From Pyxidicoccus fallax (GTDB lineage: Bacteria; Myxococcota; Myxococcia; Myxococcales; Myxococcaceae): a DNA stretch of 49,790 bases. The notes under the pieces were generated by a model. That model was not told where the DNA came from, made no database searches, and saw only the letters and a program-made list of their open reading frames with translations. Below, piece after piece: positions 33,903-43,731 of the stretch; positions within the stretch are counted from its first letter, which is position 1; the number at the start of each line of letters is the position of its first letter. The DNA lies in contig NZ_JABBJJ010000050.1 in assembly GCF_012933655.1 (NCBI RefSeq), positions 1 through 49,790 of the forward strand, given 5' to 3'. The position numbers and the translations under genes were made by a program.

Positions 33903-36479
33903 TCACCCCATCGCGCGCGCCAGGAATGGCGCCGTACGACTGGTACGGGAAGCAGTCACCTGGGCAGGGGTTCCGGCCACCACCACCCTGCCCCCCTCGT
34001 CACCCGCGCCCGGGCCCATGTCGATGACCCAGTCGCTCTCGGCGATGACGCGCATGTCGTGCTCGACGAGGATGACGGTGTTGCCCGCCTCCACCAGCCC
34101 GTTGAGCTGCGTCATCAGCTTGTCCACATCCGCGGGGTGCAGCCCCGTGGTGGGCTCGTCCAGGACGTAGAGCGTGTTGCCGCGCTGCACGCGCTGTAGC
34201 TCGGTGGCCAGCTTGATGCGCTGGGCCTCGCCGCCGGACAGCTCCGTCGCCGGCTGGCCCAGGCGCAGGTAGCCCAGGCCCACCTCGCGCAGCACGCCGA
34301 GCGCGCGCCGCACCTGCGGCTCGTCCTCGAAGAAGGCGTGGGCCGCGTCCACCGTCATGCCCAGCACCTCGGCGATGTTCTTCCCCCGGTACTGAATCTC
34401 CAGCGTCTTCGCGTTGTAGCGGGCGCCATGGCACGTGGGGCACGGCGCGTAGACGCTGGGCAGGAAGAGCAGCTCCACGCTGACGAAGCCCTCGCCCTCG
34501 CATGTCTCGCAGCGGCCCTTGGCCACGTTGAAGGAGAAGCGGCCCACGTCGTAGCGGCGGGCGCGCGCGGCCGGCGTCGCCGCGAAGAGCTTGCGGACGT
34601 TGTCGAAGAGGCCCGTGTACGTCGCCAGGTTGGAGCGCGGCGTGCGGCCAATCGGCTTCTGGTCCACGCGCACCAGCCGCTTGATGCCCTCCATGCCGGC
34701 CGCGATTCGGCCACCCTCGGTGCGCACGACGGTGCGCTCCAGCTCCTCGCCTTCGTCCTCGTCCACGGGGACTTCGTGGCCGAGCTGCTCGGCGACCAGC
34801 TCCACCAGCACCTGGCTCACCAGGCTCGACTTGCCCGAGCCGGACACGCCCGTCACCGTGGTGAAGACGCCCAGCGGGAAGTCCACGTCCAGCCTGCGCA
34901 GGTTGTTGCGGGTGACGCCCTCCAGGCGCAGCCACCCTTTGGGCGCGCGGGGCGTGCGGCGCTCCACGGTGTTCTCCCCGAAGAGGTAGCGCCGCGTCTG
35001 CGAGGCCTCCACCGCCGCGAGCCCTTCCAGCGGACCGCTGTAGAGGACGCGCCCGCCCTTCTCACCGGCGGCGGGCCCCACGTCGACAATCCAGTCGGCG
35101 TGCTGGATGACGTCCACCTCGTGCTCCACCACGAACAGCGAGTTGCCGGAGCCCTTGAGCTGATCCAACGCCTTCAAGAGCGCCTCCGTGTCCGCCGGGT
35201 GGAGGCCCGCGGAGGGCTCGTCCAGCACGTACACCACGCCGAAGAGGTTGGAGCGCACCTGGGTGGCCAGCCGCAGGCGCTGGAGCTCGCCGGGCGAGAG
35301 CGTGGGCGTGCTGCGCTCCAGGGAGAGGTAGCCCAGCCCGAGCTCGGCCAGGACCTCGATGCGCTCCAGCAAATCCTTGGCGATGCGCGCGGTGACGAGC
35401 GCCTTCTCCGGGTGCTCGCGCGCCAGCTTCGCCGCCCCGGGGGCGGTACCGTCCACGAAAGGCCGCAGGATTTCGGCCACGCGCTTCAGCGGCAGCCGGG
35501 ACAGCTCGCCGATGTCGAGCCCCGCGAAGATGACGGAGAGGGACTCGCGGCGCAGGCGCTTGCCCTCGCACACGCGGCACTCGCCGCTGACCATGTACTG
35601 GGACACGCGCTTCTTCATCAGCGCGCTCTGCGTCGTGGCGAACGTCTGCAGGACGTACTTCCGGGCGCCCGTGAAGGTGCCCATGTAGCTGGGCGGCTCC
35701 TTGCGCTTGAGGGCGCGGCGCGTCTCCTCCGGGGTGAAGCCCGCGTAGACGGGGACGGTGGGCTGCTCGTCGGTGAAGAGAATCCAGTCCCGGTCCTTCT
35801 GGGGCAGGTCGCGCCAAGGCGTGTCCACGTCGTAGCCGAGCGTCACCAGGATGTCGCGCAGGTTCTGTCCGTGCCACGCGGGCGGCCACGCGGCGATGGC
35901 GCGCTCGCGAATGGTGAGCGAGTCATCCGGCACCATCGACTTCTCCGTCACCTCGTAGACGCGGCCCAGGCCGTGGCAGTGGGGGCAGGCCCCCGCCGGG
36001 GTGTTGGGCGAGAAGGCGTCGGAGTCCAGGTGCGGCTGGCCCGGCGGGTACGTGCCCGCGCGCGAGTACAGGAGGCGCAGCGAGTTCGCGATGGTGGTGA
36101 CGCTGCCCACCGAGGAGCGCGTGGTGGGGGCGCCGCGGTGCTGCTGGAGGGCCACCGCCGGAGGGAGGCCGTCGATGGCGTCGACCTCGGGGATGCCCGC
36201 CTGGTCGATGAGCCGCCGGGCATACGGGGCCACGGATTCGAAGTACCGGCGCTGCGCCTCCGCGTAGAGCGTGCCGAATGCCAGCGAGGACTTGCCCGAG
36301 CCGGAGACCCCCGTGAAGACGACCAGCGCGTCCCGAGGGATTTCCACGTCCACGTTCTTCAGGTTGTGCTCGCGGGCCCCTCGCACCCGGACGAAGCCCG
36401 CCTTCGTGTCACCGGACGGAGTGGGCTGGGGACGACCGCGGGCTCCGGGCATTCGTACGACTTTGGGCATTCGCACCAC
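33903..36479 (-). CDS. uvrA: UvrA-type excinuclease subunit, class II (no UvrB-binding domain)
   Basis: 858 residues with two ABC ATPase halves. Walker [10 protein letters not shown] occurs twice, with the ABC signatures LSPGEL and LSGGEAQ. Zinc-finger pairs CPHC, CRVC, CETC and CPTC are present. The protein is about 80 residues shorter than classical UvrA and lacks a clear UvrB-binding insertion, matching class II UvrA proteins that are linked to antibiotic or damage tolerance instead of canonical excision. The GTG at 36479 has a weak ribosome site; M4 (36470) is possible. 8 nt after the convergent receptor gene, and 120 nt after the SDR gene. Confidence 0.92.
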   Translation of the reverse strand: MVRMPKVVRMPGARGRPQPTPSGDTKAGFVRVRGAREHNLKNVDVEIPRDALVVFTGVSGSGKSSLAFGTLYAEAQRRYFESVAPYARRLIDQAGIPEVDAIDGLPPAVALQQHRGAPTTRSSVGSVTTIANSLRLLYSRAGTYPPGQPHLDSDAFSPNTPAGACPHCHGLGRVYEVTEKSMVPDDSLTIRERAIAAWPPAWHGQNLRDILVTLGYDVDTPWRDLPQKDRDWILFTDEQPTVPVYAGFTPEETRRALKRKEPPSYMGTFTGARKYVLQTFATTQSALMKKRVSQYMVSGECRVCEGKRLRRESLSVIFAGLDIGELSRLPLKRVAEILRPFVDGTAPGAAKLAREHPEKALVTARIAKDLLERIEVLAELGLGYLSLERSTPTLSPGELQRLRLATQVRSNLFGVVYVLDEPSAGLHPADTEALLKALDQLKGSGNSLFVVEHEVDVIQHADWIVDVGPAAGEKGGRVLYSGPLEGLAAVEASQTRRYLFGENTVERRTPRAPKGWLRLEGVTRNNLRRLDVDFPLGVFTTVTGVSGSGKSSLVSQVLVELVAEQLGHEVPVDEDEGEELERTVVRTEGGRIAAGMEGIKRLVRVDQKPIGRTPRSNLATYTGLFDNVRKLFAATPAARARRYDVGRFSFNVAKGRCETCEGEGFVSVELLFLPSVYAPCPTCHGARYNAKTLEIQYRGKNIAEVLGMTVDAAHAFFEDEPQVRRALGVLREVGLGYLRLGQPATELSGGEAQRIKLATELQRVQRGNTLYVLDEPTTGLHPADVDKLMTQLNGLVEAGNTVILVEHDMRVIAESDWVIDMGPGAGDEGGRVVVAGTPAQVTASRTSRTAPFLARAMG

Positions 36480-36599
36480 CGGGAAGGACGTGAGGGGGTG
36501 AGCCCCTTAACGCGTCATTCACGGTGGTGCCAGGACTGGCGAGGGGCCAGGGGCCCACGCGCGGGAAGGCCCGCCTGCCTGGTCCCCCCGGCCCTCCGC

Positions 36600-37382
36600 T
36601 CACATCTGCGCCAGTGCGTCCTGCGACTCGGGCAGCACCTGCCCGCCATCCACGATGAGCGTCTGCCCGGTGATGTAGCCGGCCTCGCGGCTGGCGAAGA
36701 ACAGGGCGGCATGGCCGATGTCCTCGACCTCGCCCAGCCTGCCCAGCGGCACCGCCGCCGCCATGCCCTTCATGTACTCCGAGCCCAGCGACACCAGGCC
36801 CTCCGTCACGATGTTGCCGGGCAGCACGGCGTTGACCGTGATGCCGTATTTCGCCAGCTCCATGCAGGCCGTGCGCATGAAGCCCAGCTGCCCCGCTTTG
36901 GTAGCGCCGTAATGGGTCCAGCCGGGAAAGCCTGTCACCGGGCCGGTGATGGAAGAAGTGATGATGACGCGCCCCTGACCGGACTTCTTCAGATACGGGA
37001 TGCACGCCTTCACCGAGAGGAAGGTCCCCTTGAGGTTCGTCGCCATCACCTCGTCCCAGAGCTCCGGCGACATGTCCTCCATCTTCACCTGCGGGAAGAC
37101 GCCCGCGTTGGCGCACAGCACGTCGATTCCACCATGACGCTCGGCCGCCGCCCTGGCCATCTTCTCCATGTCCTCCAGCTGGGTGACGTCGGCGCCAAAG
37201 CCGCTGGCCGTGCCACCGGCCGCGACGAGTTCCTGTGCCGCTGCCTCGGCCGCCTTGGAGTCCCTCCCGACCACCAACACCTTGGTGCCGTGTCGCGCGA
37301 AGACCCTGGCAATGCCCTTGCCAATGCCCTTGCTCGCACCTGTGACAATGACGGACTTTCCCTTGAGCGAATCTGCCAGCAT
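36600..37382 (-). CDS. Short-chain dehydrogenase/reductase (FabG-like)
   Basis: 260 residues from the ATG at 37382 (AGGAGG exactly 6 nt upstream, which decides this start over the ATG at 37397). The SDR motifs are complete: TGASKGIGKG, NAG, the catalytic Ser in SSIT, the YGATK Tyr/Lys pair, and PGNIVTEG. The C-terminal IVDGGQVLPES is typical of 3-oxoacyl-ACP reductase-like SDRs. NAD(P)-dependent; substrate unknown. It may be co-transcribed with uvrA. Confidence 0.92.
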   Translation of the reverse strand: MLADSLKGKSVIVTGASKGIGKGIARVFARHGTKVLVVGRDSKAAEAAAQELVAAGGTASGFGADVTQLEDMEKMARAAAERHGGIDVLCANAGVFPQVKMEDMSPELWDEVMATNLKGTFLSVKACIPYLKKSGQGRVIITSSITGPVTGFPGWTHYGATKAGQLGFMRTACMELAKYGITVNAVLPGNIVTEGLVSLGSEYMKGMAAAVPLGRLGEVEDIGHAALFFASREAGYITGQTLIVDGGQVLPESQDALAQM

Positions 37383-37509
37383 GCCGCGCCTCCTCATGAC
37401 CCTTCGGCATCGAGGTTCACGCGAAGCATAGGCCAGGCCCCGCCCTGTCAGTGCACTCGCGAGGACATCCTGAGAGTCCCCTCGCTGGAGGAATCATTCC
37501 TCCACGACT

Positions 37510-37528
37510 CCCCCTCCACCGGAGGGGG
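37510..37528 (-). terminator. Hairpin terminator after the E2 acyltransferase gene
   Basis: An 8-bp stem CCCCCTCC/GGAGGGGG with a 3-nt loop ACC lies 30 nt past the E2 stop codon and before the SDR promoter region. Confidence 0.55.
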
Positions 37529-37557
37529 CTGACATGCCAGGGCGGAGGGAGCGTGAC

Positions 37558-38427
37558 TCAGCCCGCCCGGGCCACGGGGGCCGGGGCCTCGACGGGCTCG
37601 GGGAGCGCGTCGAACTGCTCGAAGGGGTTCTCCAGCATCTCGCGCAGGGTGTTGGCGAGCACGCCCGCGTGGAAGCCGTCGATGAAGCGGTGGTCGAAGG
37701 TGGCGTTGATGTTCATCACCTTGCCCGGCACCACCTTGCCGTCCTCCACTACCGGCACCTCCTTCACCGCGCCGGGCGCGACGAAGATGGGCACCCGCGT
37801 GTACGGCGCCAGCGGCACGTACGCCGTGTCCAGCCCCAGCGAGCCCACGTTGGTGATGATGGCCGAGCCGAACGCGTCCTTCGGCATGCCGAACCGGCTC
37901 AGGTCCAGGTTCAGCGTGTACATGAAGAAGGACAACAGCCACGTGAAGGTGTTGAGGAAGAGGTACGGAATCTTCTGGATGGTGCCCTTGCCCTTCTCCA
38001 GGGCCACGTCGCGGCGCTCGCGCACGCGGCGCACGGCCTCCTCCAGGTCCGCGGCGATTTCCTTCAGGCTCTTCTTGTCCGCGTCCTCGATGCGCGCGGA
38101 GGTGAGGTCCACCTTGCCGCCGTCCGTCTGCACCACGAGCGTGGAGAGCGTCACGCGCTGGCGCAGGTAGATTTTGTTGAAGCGCAGGATGGCGTTGGCG
38201 TCCGGGCAGCGGCGCAGCGCCTCGCCCATGGCCTTGGCCACCAGGTGCGTCACCGTGAGCCGCACGCCGGTGCGCTGGCGGAAGGCCTCGATGTAGGCCA
38301 TCGCCTTGTCCATGCGCACGGTCAGCGTCCCGTAGACGGTGGGGTCATACGCCGTCTTCCAGCTTCCGATGGCCAGCTTCCGGAAGCTCGACAGGTCCCG
38401 CTTCTGAATCAACTCCAGGTGCGCCAT
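37558..38427 (-). CDS. Stand-alone 2-oxoacid dehydrogenase E2 acyltransferase core
   Basis: 289 residues from the ATG at 38427 (GAGGAG upstream), consisting only of the E2 catalytic domain. The active-site motif HRFIDG (His and Asp) and the typical GSLGLDTAYVPLAPYTRVPI stretch are present. No lipoyl domain, peripheral-subunit-binding domain, or E1/E3 genes are nearby. A hydrophobic segment (about 160-182, YLFLNTFTWLLSFFMYTLNL) might be membrane-associated. It may move acyl groups from CoA to something other than a dehydrogenase complex. Function inferred from fold only. Confidence 0.82.
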   Translation of the reverse strand: MAHLELIQKRDLSSFRKLAIGSWKTAYDPTVYGTLTVRMDKAMAYIEAFRQRTGVRLTVTHLVAKAMGEALRRCPDANAILRFNKIYLRQRVTLSTLVVQTDGGKVDLTSARIEDADKKSLKEIAADLEEAVRRVRERRDVALEKGKGTIQKIPYLFLNTFTWLLSFFMYTLNLDLSRFGMPKDAFGSAIITNVGSLGLDTAYVPLAPYTRVPIFVAPGAVKEVPVVEDGKVVPGKVMNINATFDHRFIDGFHAGVLANTLREMLENPFEQFDALPEPVEAPAPVARAG

Positions 38428-38642
38428 GGTCTCCTCGTGACGGTAGGCGTGAGCCCGCCAGTGTCGCGGCTTCCCGCCCCCGAAGGGAAGACGGGGGCCG
38501 CATCGCCTACCTACCCGCTCCCTCCCCGGGAATGCATGACGCACCAGGACGAAAGGGTTCACCGGGAGCCGGCGCGTCGCCCTCGCGTCGCGCCTCACTC
38601 GCCGTGCGTTGACACTGGGGACAGGGCCGCCGAGGCGGCGCG

Positions 38643-39677
38643 TCACTCGTCGGCGACGCGCACCACGAGCTTGCCGAAGTTGCGCCCCTCGAGCAGGCCG
38701 ATGAACGCGGACGGCGCGTTCTCCAGCCCGTCGGCCCGGTCCTCGCGCAGCTTCACCCGGCCGGCGTCGACCCACTGGCCCATCTCGCGGCGGAAGGCGT
38801 CGAAGCGCTCGCCGTAGTGGTCGAGGATGACGAAGCCCTGCACGCGGATGCGCTTCTGCAGCACCGTCGACATCCACAGCGGCAGCCGGTTCGGACCGGG
38901 CGGCGGCGTCTGCTCGTTGTAATGCGCGATGACGCCGCACACCGGCACGCGGGCGCCGACGTTGAGCAGCGGCAGCACCGCGTCGAACACGTCGCCGCCG
39001 ACGTTCTCGAAGTAGACGTCGATGCCCTTCGGGCAGGCAGCGGCGAGGCGCTCGGCCAGTCGCGAATCGCGGCGGTCGAGGCAGACGTCGAAGCCCAGCT
39101 CCTCGACCGCGTAGCGGCACTTGTCGGCGCCGCCAGCGATGCCGACCACGCGCGCGCCCTTCAGCTTCGCGATCTGCCCGACCGCCGAGCCGACCGCCCC
39201 CGTCGCCGCCGCAACCACCACGGTCTCGCCCGGCTTGGGCTGGCCGATGTCGAGCAGGCCGACGTGGGCGGTGAACCCAGGCATGCCGAGCCCGCCCAGC
39301 GCCTGCGACGGCTGCGCCATTTCCCCGAGCGGGACCAGGTCCTGACCGTCCGACAGCGCGTAGTCCTGCCAGCCGGCGTTACCGAGCACCAGCTCACCGG
39401 TGCGAAAGCGCGGGTTCCTGGAGGCGACCACACGGTTGACGGTGCCGCCCGGCATGGGCGCGTCCAATGGCACCGACGGCGCGTAGACCGGCCCGATTTC
39501 CTCCATCACGTTGCGCATGTACGGGTCGAGCGACAGATACAGCGTACGCAACAGCACCTCGCCTTCCTTTGGCGTCGGGACAGCGGCCTCTTCGAGACGG
39601 AAGTCCCGCGACGTTGGAAGACCGCGCGGGCGGGCGGCGAGGACGACACGGCGATTGACGGTATCCCTTTGCGGCAT
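38643..39677 (-). CDS. Zinc-free MDR oxidoreductase (CurA / leukotriene B4 dehydrogenase-like)
   Basis: 344 residues from the ATG at 39677 (AGGAG upstream). The medium-chain reductase fold has the nucleotide motif AAATGAVGSAVGQIAK and the conserved LSLDPYMR near the start, but no zinc-binding Cys set. That matches the NADPH-dependent alkenal/one and curcumin reductase branch. C-terminal wording GKLVVRV is typical. Predicted soluble and cytosolic. The divergent Ser/Thr kinase starts 304 nt away. Confidence 0.9.
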   Translation of the reverse strand: MPQRDTVNRRVVLAARPRGLPTSRDFRLEEAAVPTPKEGEVLLRTLYLSLDPYMRNVMEEIGPVYAPSVPLDAPMPGGTVNRVVASRNPRFRTGELVLGNAGWQDYALSDGQDLVPLGEMAQPSQALGGLGMPGFTAHVGLLDIGQPKPGETVVVAAATGAVGSAVGQIAKLKGARVVGIAGGADKCRYAVEELGFDVCLDRRDSRLAERLAAACPKGIDVYFENVGGDVFDAVLPLLNVGARVPVCGVIAHYNEQTPPPGPNRLPLWMSTVLQKRIRVQGFVILDHYGERFDAFRREMGQWVDAGRVKLREDRADGLENAPSAFIGLLEGRNFGKLVVRVADE

Positions 39678-39981
39678 GAGCCTGCTCCTGGGGGAAGGGA
39701 GACGTTCGGATGGCGCGCTCCACGTCCCGGCTGGCGCGAAGCGCGCGCGGACGAGGCGGAAGCGGCGGGCCACTAACTAAAAACCGGTCGTCTGGAACGC
39801 AGGGGAAAATGGCGGAGCCCGCGGTATCGCAGGCCCGTGTAGCGCCGCGCGTCACAGCCGGAGACGGCTTGTGGCCCGGGACGCTACTCGGTGCATCCGC
39901 CGGGCTCCGGTCCGCTCCGCCAGGGCGGTCTTCAAGGCGTGGCACCGCGACTGCACTGCCGGCCATGGAGTGTCCGTCCCC
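39678..39981. other. Intergenic region (304 nt) between divergent genes
   Basis: Promoters for both neighbours must be here. Only a short AT-richer patch near 39771-39790 stands out. I see no hairpin, repeat or additional gene. Confidence 0.5.
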
Positions 39982-41958
39982 ATGTCAACAAGAGCACGGA
40001 GCCCCGAGTTCCCTGGCTTTACCGCCTCCCTGGTAACTTCGGAAGACGTGAGCGACCTCCGCCCCAAGCGATTCGGGAAGTACGAGCTCCAGGAGCGCCT
40101 GGGCAGCGGCGGCATGGCCGTGGTGTACCGGGCGCTGTACACGGCGGCTCCCGGCGTCACGAAGCCGGTGGTCATCAAGCGCGTGCTGAGCACCTACGCG
40201 GAGGAGCCGGCATTCGCGCAGATGTTCCTCAACGAGGCACGCATCTCGGTGGGGCTGAGCCACGGCAACATCGTGCAGGTGTTCGACTTCGGCGAGGTCG
40301 ACGGCGAGTACTTCCTGGCCATGGAGCTGGTGGATGGCCACACCCTGGGCCGGGTGCTCAGGGCGGCGAAGGCAAAGGGCCTGGCCTGCATCCCCGCGCC
40401 GCTGGCGGTGGGCATCGCCCTGGAGATGTGCCGGGGGCTGCACCACGCGCACACCCGGCTGGACGCGCGCGGCGAGCCGCTCGGCGTGGTGCACCGCGAC
40501 CTGTCTCCGGACAACGTGCTGCTGAGCTACGAGGGCGAGGTGAAGCTCACCGACTTCGGCATCGCCAAGGCGCGGCTCGCGGGCAGGCCGGAGACGGAGG
40601 TGGGCATCGTCAAGGGCAAGTACCTCTACTTCTCGCCGGAGCAGGCGCGAGGCGAGGTGCTGGATGCGCGCTCCGACGTCTACACGGTGGGCACGGTGCT
40701 GTACCAGATGCTGTGCGGCCAGCGGCCGGTGGATGGCTCCAGCGAGTGGGAGGTGATGCGCCGAATCTCCGAGGGCGAATTGACGCCCGCGCTCAGCCTC
40801 AACCCCACGCTGGACTCGGACCTGCAGGGCATCCTCCAGCTCGCGCTGGGCACCTCGCGGGACAAGCGCTACCTGAGCGCGGAGGCACTCCAGCAGGCGC
40901 TGTCCGACTGGATGGGCTTCCGCGCGCCGCGCTTCCCGGCCAACGCGCGCAAGCACTTCATGAGCTGGCTCTTCCAGGAAGAGCTCACGGCGATGAAGCG
41001 CGCACCCACGATTCCCTCGGACTTCCTCGCGCAGCTCCAGTCCTGGCGAGGCAGGAGCGCCGCGCCCGCGCCGGCCTCGCGGGGGATGACGACGCCCATG
41101 AGTCCGCCCCGGGCCTTCCCCCTGGGCAGACCCGCGCTGGGCGCGGGCAACGCCGCCGCGCCCACCGCCGAGACACCACCACGCGCGAGCATGCGCTCGC
41201 GGTTCCGTGCGCGGCTCCTGCGCCGCTCGGCCGTGGTGAAGGGCGTGCTCGCCGCGCTCGTGGTGACGGTCCTGGGCATCGTGGGCACGACGGCGTTCTG
41301 GGTGTCGCACGCGGGGGCGCACCGGGTTGCGACGGCCTCCCCTGCCCCGGCTCCGGGCACCACGGCCACCGCGGGCGGGAGTGCGCCCGCGCAACCGCCC
41401 ACGATGACGCCGGCTCGCGCGGAGCCTTCCGTGTCCGCCGCCACCTCCGCTGGGCTCCAGGCGAGGCTCGTCGTCGGTGACGCTTCTTCCACGCAGCCCC
41501 GCATCACCACGGCGTCGGGACAGATGGGCATGATTGATGGGGCGCCGACGTCGGCCCCGCCGACCGGCACCGGGTCCGCCCATGTGGCTCCCGCCACCGG
41601 AGAGTCTTCCACCCATCTGGCCGGCACCGAGTCCGCCCATGCGGCTCCCGCGGCCGGCGAGCCCTCCACCGCGCCGACGTCAGCGGAGGATGAGACACGG
41701 CTCGCGATGGAGAACGGGCTGTATTGGCTCTCACGCGCGGACGACAACCGGGCGCTCGGCTGGTTCCAGCAGTGCTTGCGGCACGACCGCTCCTCGGCGC
41801 GGTGTCACCTGGAGCTGGCTCGTATCTACGCGCGCCGTGGTGCCATCCGCGACGCGATGAAACACTTCACCCACCACCTCGCCCTGGAACACGAAGGTCC
41901 CTCGGCCGAGGAGGCGCGGAGATATCTCAAGCTCTACGCAGGCTCGGACCCTCGCTGA
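39982..41958 (+). CDS. Membrane Ser/Thr protein kinase with C-terminal repeat region
   Basis: 658 residues taking the ATG at 39982 (a longer GTG frame from 39871 is open; start uncertain). Hanks-type kinase at about 34-315: GSGGMAVV (41-48), K66, HRDLSPDN (171-178), DFG (191-193), SPEQ. A variable linker, one membrane segment (about 420-443), then a Thr/Pro/Ala-rich extracytoplasmic part with a 19-residue tandem repeat, and a C-terminal TPR-like unit (about 570-655). All catalytic residues are present. It is typical of the many myxobacterial receptor kinases. The ligand or partner is not identifiable. Confidence 0.87.
   Translation: MSTRARSPEFPGFTASLVTSEDVSDLRPKRFGKYELQERLGSGGMAVVYRALYTAAPGVTKPVVIKRVLSTYAEEPAFAQMFLNEARISVGLSHGNIVQVFDFGEVDGEYFLAMELVDGHTLGRVLRAAKAKGLACIPAPLAVGIALEMCRGLHHAHTRLDARGEPLGVVHRDLSPDNVLLSYEGEVKLTDFGIAKARLAGRPETEVGIVKGKYLYFSPEQARGEVLDARSDVYTVGTVLYQMLCGQRPVDGSSEWEVMRRISEGELTPALSLNPTLDSDLQGILQLALGTSRDKRYLSAEALQQALSDWMGFRAPRFPANARKHFMSWLFQEELTAMKRAPTIPSDFLAQLQSWRGRSAAPAPASRGMTTPMSPPRAFPLGRPALGAGNAAAPTAETPPRASMRSRFRARLLRRSAVVKGVLAALVVTVLGIVGTTAFWVSHAGAHRVATASPAPAPGTTATAGGSAPAQPPTMTPARAEPSVSAATSAGLQARLVVGDASSTQPRITTASGQMGMIDGAPTSAPPTGTGSAHVAPATGESSTHLAGTESAHAAPAAGEPSTAPTSAEDETRLAMENGLYWLSRADDNRALGWFQQCLRHDRSSARCHLELARIYARRGAIRDAMKHFTHHLALEHEGPSAEEARRYLKLYAGSDPR
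41566..41679 (+). repeat. Tandem 57-bp repeat in the kinase gene
   Basis: Two head-to-tail copies (41566-41622 and 41623-41679) encode the 19-residue unit around SAHVAPATGE and SAHAAPAAGE. They are imperfect at DNA level but in register. Confidence 0.6.
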
Positions 41959-42039
41959 CGCGCATCGGCCACACCGAAGCCCCGCATTTTCATAAGCCCG
42001 ACTCCGCATGGCGCATCAGGCATGGCGTGCATTACACGC

Positions 42040-42672
42040 ATGCCCATGCACCCATCCCTCTCTCGAGTCGTGAGCGTTGTCGCCATCTCCTGCTTGCTGT
42101 CCGTGGGCCTGGTTGGCTGCGGTGATGACGAGGTCAGCTCCGACGAGCAGGCCCGCCGCGCGTACCTGGGACTCGACGAGTCCATCAGCAAGTCGCTGCA
42201 GCTCGGCTTCGCCGGCTTCAACGCCGCGTCGAGCGCGAACATCCCGCCCCAGTCGGGCGCGGGAGACGCCGCGGGCACGCTGCTCATCACCGGCCAGGTG
42301 GACCAGGGCTCGTCCGACAACAAGGGCATGCGCCTGCGCGTGGGAATGACGGGCTACTCCGACGGGGAGATTGCCGTCAGCGAGGACGAGGACCCGGTGA
42401 ACATCACCTACGCGACCAACGCCAGCACGGAGGCTCAGCCGGAGCTGACCCTCCAGCTGCGCAACATCCCCGGCGGCACGTTCACCGGCGAGCTCAAGGG
42501 CGACTTCGACATGACCGGAGACCTGAAGGGCAAGGTCACCCTGAACCTGACCCTCACCGGCGAAATCGAGGACGACGGCACGGGCAAGGTCCGCCGCACC
42601 TCCGGCGCCACCCGCGTGACGGGCACGGCCACGTCGGGCGACGGCACGTACAACGTGGACGTCACCCGGTAG
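42040..42672 (+). CDS. Predicted lipoprotein of unknown function
   Basis: 210 residues from the ATG at 42040 (42046 is equally possible; an open frame to 42022 exists). Lipobox LVGC (Cys27) after a hydrophobic signal. The mature part is small, polar and beta-rich with repeated 'G.v..dl.g.v.l.l' phrases in the second half, as in small outer-membrane or spore-coat style lipoproteins. No family recognised. It follows the kinase gene by 81 nt. Confidence 0.7.
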   Translation: MPMHPSLSRVVSVVAISCLLSVGLVGCGDDEVSSDEQARRAYLGLDESISKSLQLGFAGFNAASSANIPPQSGAGDAAGTLLITGQVDQGSSDNKGMRLRVGMTGYSDGEIAVSEDEDPVNITYATNASTEAQPELTLQLRNIPGGTFTGELKGDFDMTGDLKGKVTLNLTLTGEIEDDGTGKVRRTSGATRVTGTATSGDGTYNVDVTR

Positions 42673-42681
42673 CCCGCGCGC

Positions 42682-43632
42682 TCACGGGTACTTCACGACG
42701 CCGGTCGGCTCGGATTCGGGGAGCGGGATGAACTCCGTCTCCTCGGGCACCTGGCCGACGCGGTGGGCCTTCCAGTCCTCCTTCGCCTGCTCGATGCGCT
42801 CCCTCGAGCTGGAGACGAAGTTCCACCAGATGTGGCGCGGCCCATCCATGGGCTCGCCGCCGAAGAGCAGCACGCGCGCTCCCGTCGGACCGAGCCCCTT
42901 GAGAACCACGTCGACACCGGGCCGCAGCACCATGAGCTGCCCCACCGTGTACGTGTCACCTCCGAGCTCCACCGAGCCCTCCGCCACGTACGCCGCGCGC
43001 TCCTCGTGCCCGGCGTCCAGGGGCACGCGCGCCCCGGCCGCGAGCACCACGTCCGCGTAGAACAGCTCCGACAGCGTGCGCACCGGCGAGCGGGCCCCGT
43101 ACAGAGAGCCGGCGATGAGCCGCACGCGCGCCCCTCCGTCCTCCACCACGGGGAGCGACTCGGCGGGCGTATGGGCGAACGAGGGCGCCGTCTCCTCGTG
43201 CTCCTTCGGGATGGCCACCCATATCTGGATGCCGAAGAGCTTCCCGCCCGTGGGCCGCAGCTCCGGCGGCGTACGCTCCGAGTGGGCGATGCCACGCCCG
43301 GCCACCATCCAGTTCACCGCGCCGGGACGGATGGACTGCACCGTCCCCAGGCTGTCGCGGTGGAGGATTTCGCCCTCGAAGAGGTAGGTCACCGTGGCCA
43401 GGCCGATGTGCGGATGCGGCCGCACGTCCAGTCCATGGCCCGAGCGGAACGCGGCCGGCCCCATCTGGTCGAAGAAGATGAAGGGGCCCACCATCCGCCG
43501 CCGCACCGAGGGAAGCGCGCGGCGCACCTCGAAGCCGTCTCCCAGGTCGCGCGTGCGAGGCACGACGATGGTCTCCACGGCGCATTCCGGTCCAGGTTCG
43601 ATGTAGGGCTCGTCGGGCATCTGCCAGGCCAT
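42682..43632 (-). CDS. Pirin family protein
   Basis: 316 residues from the ATG at 43632 (GGAGG upstream; a longer frame to 43728 lacks a start signal). Bicupin with the pirin metal site: [11 protein letters not shown] (H73, H75) and later GRGIAHSE with the third His and Glu. Pirins are iron-binding; some act as quercetin dioxygenases or redox sensors. Predicted cytosolic. It converges on the lipoprotein gene with 9 nt. Confidence 0.92.
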   Translation of the reverse strand: MAWQMPDEPYIEPGPECAVETIVVPRTRDLGDGFEVRRALPSVRRRMVGPFIFFDQMGPAAFRSGHGLDVRPHPHIGLATVTYLFEGEILHRDSLGTVQSIRPGAVNWMVAGRGIAHSERTPPELRPTGGKLFGIQIWVAIPKEHEETAPSFAHTPAESLPVVEDGGARVRLIAGSLYGARSPVRTLSELFYADVVLAAGARVPLDAGHEERAAYVAEGSVELGGDTYTVGQLMVLRPGVDVVLKGLGPTGARVLLFGGEPMDGPRHIWWNFVSSSRERIEQAKEDWKAHRVGQVPEETEFIPLPESEPTGVVKYP

Positions 43633-43731
43633 GTGCTCACGCCTCCAGGGGGCAAGGTCCGTCGGCCCGCCTCGGAATGCAGGCCCTCGGTGCTCCCCAC
43701 CCTGCCACCCGGCCCACCGTACGGACAACCC

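Noticed and set aside
34338-37532. A 1064-codon open frame opposite uvrA and the SDR gene
   Set aside because: It crosses two well-supported genes on the other strand, with shadow composition.
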